The position numbers and the translations under genes were made by a program. Source: Acidobacteriota bacterium (GTDB lineage: Bacteria; Acidobacteriota; Blastocatellia; Pyrinomonadales; Pyrinomonadaceae). Taken from it: a stretch of DNA of 6,062 nt. Of the stretch, positions 1-5,334 are shown in pieces; the first letter of the stretch is position 1; the number at the start of each line of letters is the position of its first letter. The notes beneath the pieces were generated by a model. It saw nothing but the letters and a program-made list of their open reading frames with translations, was not told where the DNA came from and did not search any database. The DNA is taken from the NCBI GenBank assembly GCA_013698055.1, contig JACCVS010000771.1:1-6062 (forward strand), read 5' to 3'.

Positions 1-384
1 TCAATGGAAGTTGATAAGATTACGAGAGAGGCGAAAGCCGACGACGCGAACATCGCGCGCATCCGCGACAAAGCCCCGCCGCGCTATGTTTTCATGTATA
101 AGGTTTCCGTCAAGAATACCGGCTCAAAGACAATCAAAACGCTTGATTGGGACTACATATTTCTTGAGCCGGACACTGAGCATGAGATCGAGCGTCGTCA
201 GTTCACCAGTGACGAGAAGATTTCTCCCGGCAAAACTAAAGAGTTGAGCGTGCTCTACAATCGTCCGCCGACCATGACGATTAGCGTCTATGCGCTGGGT
301 AAAGATGAGCACCTCAGCATCAAAGGGCGGGCGGTCATCGTCCGCATTGAATATGCGGACGGCTCCGTCTGGCCACGCCCTTAG
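1..384 (+). CDS. Hypothetical protein, probably 5'-truncated by the window edge
   Basis: The frame is open from base 1 (one Ser codon before an ATG at position 4) to a TAG at 382-384, so the true start may lie upstream; no ribosome site can be judged with three bases of leader. The visible 126 residues are charged at the N end (residues 1-25) and then form a beta-strand-rich domain: a strand around YVFMYKVSVKNTG, then TIKTLDWDYIFLEP, a basic-acidic loop, a PGKTKEL turn, and a closing VIVRIEYADGSVW strand. This pattern (conserved NTG, W-D-Y, PGKT and YADGS-W) looks like an immunoglobulin-like or FxLYD-like fold. It resembles small, usually signal-peptide-bearing hypothetical proteins I associate with Acidobacteriota; that is memory, not a search. 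No catalytic motif is visible and function is unknown. Its stop lies 7 bases from the stop of the convergent peptidase gene. Confidence 0.75.
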   Translation, partial: SMEVDKITREAKADDANIARIRDKAPPRYVFMYKVSVKNTGSKTIKTLDWDYIFLEPDTEHEIERRQFTSDEKISPGKTKELSVLYNRPPTMTISVYALGKDEHLSIKGRAVIVRIEYADGSVWPRP

Positions 385-391
385 TCTAAGT

Positions 392-1555
392 TCATGCCTG
401 ACTCTTCATCGCCATCTCGCCGTTGAGCTTCATGATTTCCAGCGTCATCTCGGTGGAGGCATACATATCTTTCACGTCGAGCCATTCGTTGACGGTGTGG
501 ATGGCGCGCATCCCCGTACCGAGGTTGGCGCATTCTATTCCACGACGGTTGAAGATATTCGCATCGCACCCGCCGCCCGAAGCCATCGTCTCCACTTTCA
601 AGCCCATCCGCTCGGCTGCCCCCAGGACGAGTTGCACGACGCGTGAATCGTCCGGCACGTCCATCGCATAGTATTCCGGCTCGACGATTGACTCGACGCG
701 CCCCTTCGTCGTCCGGCCTTCGACCGTCACTTCATACTTCGCCGCCGCGTCCTCGAAGCATTTGACCATGTGATCGCATTGCGCCTTGAGCTTCTCTTCG
801 TCAAGGGAGCGCGCCTCGCCTTTGAGATGGACGAAGTTGGTGATGATGTTCGTCGCCTTGCCGCCTTCGATGACTCCGATGTTGGCGGTGGTCTCTTTGT
901 CTATGCGAAACAGTTTCATGTTATTGATTGCTTCAGCCGCAATCTTGATGGCGGAGATGCCGTATTCGGGCGCGACGCCAGCGTGTGATTCCAGCCCGTA
1001 GACTTTGAATTCGAGATGATTGGCCGACGGCCCCTTGGTGAAGAGAAAGCCGGGGTCGTCGGAATCGAACACGATGCCGTACTTCGAGCGGATTTTTGAG
1101 ACATCCACATTCTTTGCGCCGAGTAAGCCGACCTCTTCGCAGATCGAGAAGACGGCTTCGATGTCTGTGTGCGGGATGTTCTGTTCCTGCAAGCAGCGGA
1201 TGGTTTCGATGATGACGGCGCAGCCTGATTTATCGTCGCCGCCGAGAACGGTCGTGCCGTCGGTGCGAATGATGTCGCCCTGGATGATCGGCTTGACCCC
1301 TTCGCCGGGAACGACCGTGTCCATGTGAGCGGACATCATAATCGGCTCAGCACCGGGGATAGTTCCCTGAAAACGCGCGATGACGTTGCCGGAATTTCCT
1401 CCGACCTTTTCACCGGCATCATCAATCTCAACCGTCGCGCCCATCTCTTCACAATGCTTTTTGATGCGCTCGGCAATATCACGTTCTTTTCGTGAGTGGC
1501 TGTCAATCTGGACAAATTCGAGAAGAAGGTTCTTGATGCGCTCCTGATTAATCAT
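392..1555 (-). CDS. M20 family metallopeptidase, peptidase T-like
   Basis: A complete 387-residue cytoplasmic-type protein with no signal peptide. It has the two-zinc M20 layout: SAHMDTV (ligand H77, catalytic-helper D79), GGDDKSG (bridging D107), ICEEVG (general base E140, ligand E141), FDSDD (ligand D164), HAG (H191, at the start of the lid/dimerisation domain, about 187-295) and IHTVNE (ligand H353). GGGCDAN at 327-333 is the usual glycine-rich segment before the last histidine. All expected metal and catalytic residues are present, so it should be active. By family it would cleave N-terminal residues from short peptides; the exact substrate cannot be read from sequence. Length matches the PepT-like branch (about 370-410 residues). 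The ATG at 1555 is preceded by GGAGG at 1560-1564 with a 4-base spacer, which supports this start. Heptamer repeat element A begins only 7 bases upstream of that site, so it lies in the leader. Confidence 0.93.
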   Translation of the reverse strand: MINQERIKNLLLEFVQIDSHSRKERDIAERIKKHCEEMGATVEIDDAGEKVGGNSGNVIARFQGTIPGAEPIMMSAHMDTVVPGEGVKPIIQGDIIRTDGTTVLGGDDKSGCAVIIETIRCLQEQNIPHTDIEAVFSICEEVGLLGAKNVDVSKIRSKYGIVFDSDDPGFLFTKGPSANHLEFKVYGLESHAGVAPEYGISAIKIAAEAINNMKLFRIDKETTANIGVIEGGKATNIITNFVHLKGEARSLDEEKLKAQCDHMVKCFEDAAAKYEVTVEGRTTKGRVESIVEPEYYAMDVPDDSRVVQLVLGAAERMGLKVETMASGGGCDANIFNRRGIECANLGTGMRAIHTVNEWLDVKDMYASTEMTLEIMKLNGEMAMKSQA

Positions 1556-1569
1556 TTAGCCTCCGCAAA

Positions 1570-1630
1570 AAGTGATAGGTGATAGGTGATAGGACAAAAG
1601 CGTTTTCTCCTCTCACCTGTTACTTGTTAT
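1570..1630. repeat. Heptamer inverted-repeat element A
   Basis: Three exact copies of GTGATAG lie at 1572-1578, 1579-1585 and 1586-1592. After a short AT-rich spacer there is a pyrimidine-rich arm at 1608-1625. The reverse complement of that arm reads as related heptamers (CAAGTAA, CAGGTGA) and matches the first arm imperfectly (14 of 18 bases against 1570-1587). The element sits in the 5' leader of the M20 peptidase gene, so its transcript could fold just upstream of the ribosome site. Function is unknown. Confidence 0.8.
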
Positions 1631-1671
1631 GGCTTTTCGTTAATCCTACTACACCCCACATGAAAAGCAAG

Positions 1672-1803
1672 GATGAGGGTGGAGAGATGAGAGATGAAGA
1701 AAAGAGAGAAGGCAGAAAGCAGTAGGCAGTAGGCAGAACAAACAAGACGTTTTCCGTCTTCCGCTTTCTCTTCTTTCATCCCTCATCCCTTATCCTTCAT
1801 CCC
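1672..1803. repeat. Heptamer inverted-repeat element B
   Basis: On the + strand, 1672-1741 divides into ten purine-rich 7-base units in one register, for example GATGAGA, GATGAAG, AGAAGGC, AGAAAGC and two exact AGTAGGC copies (1721-1734). From 1748 to 1803 the strand switches to eight pyrimidine-rich units in a single register: CGTTTTC, CGTCTTC, CGCTTTC, TCTTCTT, TCATCCC, TCATCCC, TTATCCT, TCATCCC. The best cross-arm match is 12 of 13 bases (1686-1698 against the complement of 1775-1787). The last 21 bases overlap the 3' end of the acyltransferase gene. Function is unknown. Confidence 0.82.
1744..1760 (-). terminator. Small stem-loop downstream of the acyltransferase gene (weak terminator candidate)
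   Basis: A perfect 6-base stem (AAGACG at 1744-1749, CGTCTT at 1755-1760) encloses a 5-base loop. It lies 22 bases past the acyltransferase stop on the minus strand and is followed there by GTTTGTTCTG, which is only partly T-rich. The stem is short and falls inside heptamer element B, so it could equally be a by-product of the repeat. Treat it as a candidate only. Confidence 0.25.
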
Positions 1804-2568
1804 TGCTTTTCCGCGCCACTCATCGCCGCGCCGCGTCAACTCATCCAGAGCTTGCTGAAGCTCGGCGTGCCTGGCGTTGAGCGTTTCTTCATCGGCATCA
1901 GCCGGGACGAAGATGGGCGGAGCGATTGAGGTGAGCGCGCGTGTGAAAGGTTTTGGAACCTGAAAGGCATCCCAGCTTTTAACTTCCCAAAATCTCGCGG
2001 GCGTGATGGTGAAAGGCAAGATTGGATTCCCAGTCTTTTTCGCCAGCAGCACGGCACCCATCTTGGCGACGTAGCGTGGCCCCTTTGGTCCATCAATCGT
2101 GAACGCCGTCGGACAATTTGCGCGCATCAGCCTGACCATCTCGACGACCGCGCCGACGCCGCCGCGCGTCGAAGAGCCGCGAGCCGCGCCATAGCCGAAG
2201 CGTTGAATGAAGCGGGCGATGTACTCGCCGTCAAAACTCTGAGAAGTCATGACCACGATGCGCCGCCTGCGCCAGAAGTAGGTGGCGAGAAAGACACGGT
2301 TGTGCCAGAAGGTGTAAATCGGAATGCGATTATCACGCGAGGCCGTTTCCCAATGCTCCCAGCCTTCGACTTCAAAGCGCGTAGTGCGCCCGATGAGACG
2401 AATCAGCACGTAAAAAGCCAGATCGGCAGCGCGAATCAGGAAACGCTTTTTGAAGGGATAAGACGAAAGGTCGGCGAATTTATAAGCTCGCCCCACGCTC
2501 TCCGTCACGCGCTCGCCCCCGCGTTGCGCGCTCTCCCGCTTTTTTTCCTGTTCCGCTGAAGCCTGCAT
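1783..2568 (-). CDS. Lysophospholipid acyltransferase-like protein (DUF374 family)
   Basis: With ATG at 2568 the protein has 261 residues. The first ~30 are hydrophilic and charged; a hydrophobic membrane-associating helix follows at about 43-60. Family signatures come in order: TFWHNR (H89, the likely catalytic histidine), SQSFDGE (113-115 DGE), RGSSTRGG (130-137), TIDGPKGP (159-164), a GNPILPF strand, then KSWD (197-200) and PKPF (205-208). This series is typical of the DUF374 branch of the LPLAT superfamily, which is thought to transfer acyl chains to lipid or lipid A-type acceptors at the inner membrane; the acceptor here is unknown. The start is uncertain: no Shine-Dalgarno motif precedes ATG 2568, TTG at 2574 would add two residues, and internal GTGs exist at codons 21 and 25. 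The last residues (GMKDKG) and the stop are encoded by heptamer repeat units of element B, so the native C terminus may have been replaced. Confidence 0.88.
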   Translation of the reverse strand: MQASAEQEKKRESAQRGGERVTESVGRAYKFADLSSYPFKKRFLIRAADLAFYVLIRLIGRTTRFEVEGWEHWETASRDNRIPIYTFWHNRVFLATYFWRRRRIVVMTSQSFDGEYIARFIQRFGYGAARGSSTRGGVGAVVEMVRLMRANCPTAFTIDGPKGPRYVAKMGAVLLAKKTGNPILPFTITPARFWEVKSWDAFQVPKPFTRALTSIAPPIFVPADADEETLNARHAELQQALDELTRRGDEWRGKAGMKDKG

Positions 2569-2590
2569 TTGCAAGGCAAGAGTAAATTAA

Positions 2591-2698
2591 AAAGGCAAAA
2601 GGTAAAAGTGAAACGGTAAAAGTGAGCCTGTCGGCACAAGTAATTAAAAATGTTTCTTCGCCTTTCTTTTGCCTTTCTGATTTACCTTTTGCCTTCTT
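2591..2698. repeat. Heptamer inverted-repeat element C
   Basis: Five 7-base units run from 2592 to 2626 on the + strand (AAGGCAA, AAGGTAA, AAGTGAA, ACGGTAA, AAGTGAG). They include an 11-base direct repeat, GGTAAAAGTGA, at 2601 and 2615. The second half is pyrimidine-rich, and on the minus strand it reads AAGGCAA, AAGGTAA (2695 to 2682) and further related units. The two arms share a perfect 15-base inverted repeat (2592-2606 with 2681-2695) around a 74-base loop. The element lies in the divergent spacer between the acyltransferase and the receiver-ATPase gene, in the 5' region of both. Confidence 0.85.
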
Positions 2699-2715
2699 CA
2701 GAATATTATTTGAAA

Positions 2716-2727
2716 CGCCGCGCGGCG
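2716..2727. promoter_or_regulatory. 12-base GC palindrome upstream of the receiver-ATPase gene
   Basis: CGCCGCGCGGCG is a perfect palindrome, flanked by AAA on the left and, after one C, by TTT on the right. It lies about 100 bases before the ATG at 2829, in the non-repeat part of the divergent spacer. That position would suit an operator for either flanking gene, but short GC palindromes also arise by chance in GC-rich DNA, so the regulatory reading is an inference. Confidence 0.3.
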
Positions 2728-2828
2728 CTTTGTCGTATAGCGCAGGCGGATGAGCACCTATCCGAAACTTTCAGCGGCGCTTATCTTCCCTCCCTCGTAA
2801 ACCAAAGGCCCGGCGGAAAAAGAGGCTC

Positions 2829-3701
2829 ATGGAGAAACGACGAATCCTCATCGTTGACAACAACGATGAACTGCGCGCCATGCTGGAGCAAGTCTTGCAG
2901 GAACTCGGCCACGAAGTCGTGGCGACGGGCGACCGCACGACCGCTCTGGAGCGTGAAGACCTCGACGAATTCGACCTCATCATCTCCGACCTGACAGAAG
3001 ACGAACATTCCGGGACACAGTTCTTGAGCGAGATCAAGCGCAAACGCCTGATGGTTCCCGTCGTCGTCTCTTCCGACGAAGCGCAGCAGCCCGGCATCGT
3101 CAAAGCCTTCAAGATGGGCGCGGCCAATTTTTTGCGACTACCTTATAACAAAGATGAGCTTCGTGACATCGTCGAGAAAACTCTCTCTTACAAGCTGCGC
3201 TTTGTGGACGACCTGAAAATCCTGCCACACGTGCGCGAGAAAATAGATTTCGAGTTGCCGTCAGATGTCACCTTGATGAACGGCGTCCTGCAATATCTGA
3301 CCGAGCGCGTCGCCAAGCTGGGGCTAATCAAACCAGAACGCTCCAACCTCTTCGTCGCCCTCGACGAAGCCTTCGTCAACGCCGTCAAGCACGGCAACCG
3401 CAGCGATCCACGAAAACTTGTCCGTATCACCGCCGAACTCTCCGCGAAAGAAGCCCGCTTCACGGTGGAAGACGAAGGCAATGGCTTCAACATTCAGGAG
3501 ATTCCAGACCCGTGCGATCCGGGCAATCTCTTCAAAGCATCGGGGCGCGGCGTGCTGCTCATCTACAACATCATGGACGAGGTCACGTACAACGAGCGCG
3601 GCAATCGCGTGACGATGGTCAAACGCCCGGAAGGCTCGCTCGAATCCGAGTTGATTGAAGCCCTCACGCCTGACGAACAAAAGCACTCACAAACAAACTA
3701 A
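2829..3701 (+). CDS. Response regulator receiver fused to an RsbW-type ATPase domain
   Basis: A 290-residue cytoplasmic protein with two domains. Residues 4-118 are a CheY-like receiver: ILIVDNND with D10, phospho-acceptor D54 in IISDL, and S81 at the Ser/Thr switch position. Two usual residues are changed: the second pocket acid is N11, and the lysine normally before the last proline is L104 (FLRLPY). Residues about 140-268 are a GHKL ATPase of the RsbW/SpoIIAB type (HATPase_c_2), with N box E180, N184 and HGN at 188-190, G1 box DEGNGF (215-220) and G2 box SGRGVLLI (238-245). There is no histidine-kinase dimerisation helix, so it is not a classical sensor kinase. By family such ATPases bind or phosphorylate STAS anti-anti-sigma partners; coupling to a receiver suggests that a two-component signal controls partner switching. 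The ATG follows AGAGG at 2821-2825, only 3 bases away. No partner gene is visible nearby. Confidence 0.9.
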   Translation: MEKRRILIVDNNDELRAMLEQVLQELGHEVVATGDRTTALEREDLDEFDLIISDLTEDEHSGTQFLSEIKRKRLMVPVVVSSDEAQQPGIVKAFKMGAANFLRLPYNKDELRDIVEKTLSYKLRFVDDLKILPHVREKIDFELPSDVTLMNGVLQYLTERVAKLGLIKPERSNLFVALDEAFVNAVKHGNRSDPRKLVRITAELSAKEARFTVEDEGNGFNIQEIPDPCDPGNLFKASGRGVLLIYNIMDEVTYNERGNRVTMVKRPEGSLESELIEALTPDEQKHSQTN

Positions 3702-3786
3702 GAGCGCCTCGACACGGCGGCTACATCTAATCGCAAACCGCTATCGTGGATCGTTTATGGCCATCCCTTTTTTGTTCTGCTATTCG

Positions 3787-3803
3787 GTGTGATAACGTCA
3801 CAC
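3787..3803. promoter_or_regulatory. GTGTGA-N5-TCACAC dyad before the first glycosyltransferase gene
   Basis: A perfect 6-base inverted repeat, GTGTGA (3787-3792) and TCACAC (3798-3803), around TAACG. It ends 3 bases before the ATG at 3807 and contains the alternative GTG start at 3789. The half-sites resemble Crp-family half-sites (TGTGA/TCACA), but the spacing is one base shorter than the Crp N6. It may be an operator or an RNA hairpin that limits translation, or it may be chance. Confidence 0.35.
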
Positions 3804-3806
3804 GCG

Positions 3807-5306
3807 ATGACTGCCAACGCGCAACACGCCAACGAAGCTGAAATCTCGCGCCTCCTGTTAATCGCGCTTCTCATCATCATCGCTCTTGGCGCAGTCTTGA
3901 GAGTTTACAAAATCGGGGATGACAGCCTCTGGCTTGACGAAGCCTACTCCATTAAATTTTCCCATGAAGCGCCAGCGGGAATTATCGCGGAGACTGCAAA
4001 GGACGTTCACCCGCCGCTCTACTATTTCGCGCTGCATTACTGGATGTTGCTCTTTGGTGATTCCGAATCAGCCGTGCGTCTCCTGTCCGCGCTCTTCGGA
4101 ATTCTCGCGCTTCCCCTGATCTACAAGCTCGCGACACAAATGTTTGACAGGGCGACCGGGCTGCTGGCGGCGGGCTTGCTGGTGGTCACTCGCTTTCATT
4201 TGGAGTTTTCGCAGGAAGCGCGGATGTACTCGCTGCTTTGTCTGCTCACGTTGCTCTCGATCTATTTCTTTCTCAAGCTGCTTGAAGATAAGAAGAGCCA
4301 CCTTGCGCTCGCAGCCTATATCATCGCAAGCGCCTTGATGATCTACACGCACGTTTACAGCTTCTTCATCATCGCCGCGCAGAATCTTTACCTGCTGACG
4401 CTGCTCTTCGCTTCGAGGGATATTTTCAAGCGCATGTGGAAACGTTGGCTGGCAGCGCAGGTTATTCTGGCTGTTCTTTTTCTTCCGTGGCTCTCCGTGC
4501 AGATACAGCAATTTTCCCGCGTGCAGCAGGGTTTCTGGATACCGAAGATGCCGCCGCGCCTGCTGCTCAACACGCTCGTCATGCACGCCGGTTCCAACCA
4601 GCTCGCGTGGATTCTCTCTGCGCTGATTGCGCTGGCTATCTTTTCGGGCTGGAGGGGATGGAAGGAAGAACCTGCGGCTGAATCATCGAACGAAAACAAA
4701 AAGAGTTTGCTGACGGGAAGATTGAAACTTTATCTGCTGCTCCTGTGGCTGCTGTGTCCCATCATGCTGCCTTACATCGTTTCGCAATTTTCGTCGCCGA
4801 TATTCCTGCCGAAGTACACCATCGCGGCATTGCCCGCTTTCGTCATCCTCGCTGCGCGGGGCTTGCTGAGCCTGCGCTATCATCAACTGAGAATGGTTGT
4901 GGTTTTACTGCTCGTCTGTTTTTCGCTGGTCACACTCAGAAACTATTTTGGCTCGCCCAGGAAAGATATGTGGCGAGAAGCTGTCGCTCGCTTTACAATT
5001 CTGGCGAAGCCCAACGATCTCGTACTCTTTAACCAGCAATCCAGTCAGGTTCCATTTGATTATTACGCCGGACGAGCTGACCTGATAGAAAAACCTTTTC
5101 CCGATTACAGCTCGGAATTGAGAAAGGACAATCTCGCTGATCTGCTCAAGTCGGCCATTGAAGGCCACGATAGAATCTGGCTCGTGCTTTCCCATGAAAG
5201 CGAGCTGGCACCATTGATCCCGCAGCAACTTATCCAATGGTACGCTTTGTCGGCGCATGAAATCAGTCCGGGCGTGGAGATGTATCTGTTTGAGAAAAGA
5301 AAGTGA
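3807..5306 (+). CDS. GT39-like integral membrane glycosyltransferase
   Basis: From ATG 3807 the protein has 499 residues. A short polar N terminus leads into a transmembrane helix (about 15-33), then the loop SLWLDEAYS with WLDE at 42-45 (D44/E45, the acidic catalytic motif of the first outer loop in GT-C enzymes), HPPLYY at 68-73, and FSQEARMYSL with SQEARMY at 135-141, a hallmark of PMT_2/GT39 proteins. About ten further hydrophobic helices run to about 380, including THVYSFF (from 181) and KYTIAALPAF (336-345). A soluble region of about 115 residues, presumably periplasmic, ends the protein. Family members move a sugar from a polyprenyl-phosphate carrier to protein, lipid or glycan; donor and acceptor are not readable here. 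ATG is preferred by codon type; GTG 3789 would add six residues, and neither has a Shine-Dalgarno motif. The gene lies 105 bases after the receiver-ATPase gene and directly before a second GT-C gene. Confidence 0.9.
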   Translation: MTANAQHANEAEISRLLLIALLIIIALGAVLRVYKIGDDSLWLDEAYSIKFSHEAPAGIIAETAKDVHPPLYYFALHYWMLLFGDSESAVRLLSALFGILALPLIYKLATQMFDRATGLLAAGLLVVTRFHLEFSQEARMYSLLCLLTLLSIYFFLKLLEDKKSHLALAAYIIASALMIYTHVYSFFIIAAQNLYLLTLLFASRDIFKRMWKRWLAAQVILAVLFLPWLSVQIQQFSRVQQGFWIPKMPPRLLLNTLVMHAGSNQLAWILSALIALAIFSGWRGWKEEPAAESSNENKKSLLTGRLKLYLLLLWLLCPIMLPYIVSQFSSPIFLPKYTIAALPAFVILAARGLLSLRYHQLRMVVVLLLVCFSLVTLRNYFGSPRKDMWREAVARFTILAKPNDLVLFNQQSSQVPFDYYAGRADLIEKPFPDYSSELRKDNLADLLKSAIEGHDRIWLVLSHESELAPLIPQQLIQWYALSAHEISPGVEMYLFEKRK

Positions 5307-5334
5307 TGCTGAAAGCAAGCCTACGATACCGGCA

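Noticed and set aside
385..391. Terminator between the two convergent genes
   Set aside because: Only 7 bases separate the stops and no hairpin with a T run is visible there or just inside either gene end.
1643..1670. Possible minus-strand promoter TTGCTT, 16 bases, TAGGAT for the peptidase gene
   Set aside because: It lies in the only non-repeat stretch of the spacer, which suits a promoter, but matches just 7 of 12 consensus bases.
1570..1803. CRISPR array or mobile insertion sequence
   Set aside because: The repeats are 7 bases with no spacers of constant length, and there is no transposase, cas gene or long terminal inverted repeat.
2682..2709. Possible promoter TTACCT, 16 bases, TATTAT for the receiver-ATPase gene
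   Set aside because: The -10 match is fair (5 of 6) but the -35 match is poor (3 of 6) and lies inside the heptamer repeat; not distinguishable from chance.
2650..2994. Open frame on the + strand with a signal-peptide-like N terminus (MFLRLSFAFLIYLL)
   Set aside because: The hydrophobic start is just the translation of the pyrimidine-rich heptamers of element C, and the rest overlaps the well-supported receiver-ATPase gene in another frame.
3748..3773. GGAT/ATCC stem followed by a run of six T as a terminator for the receiver-ATPase gene
   Set aside because: The stem is only four pairs with a large interior; too weak to call.
3699..3788. The receiver-ATPase gene and the glycosyltransferase gene are in the same frame with only one TAA between them and no other stop
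   Set aside because: The intervening 29 codons have no domain pattern, the two proteins have unrelated functions and locations, and a stop-free stretch this short is unremarkable in GC-rich DNA; a read-through fusion is not supported.
4068..4586. 172-codon minus-strand frame opposite the first glycosyltransferase
   Set aside because: Its composition (Gln/Arg-rich, low hydrophobicity) is the usual antisense shadow of a membrane protein gene; the + strand protein has clear GT39 motifs.
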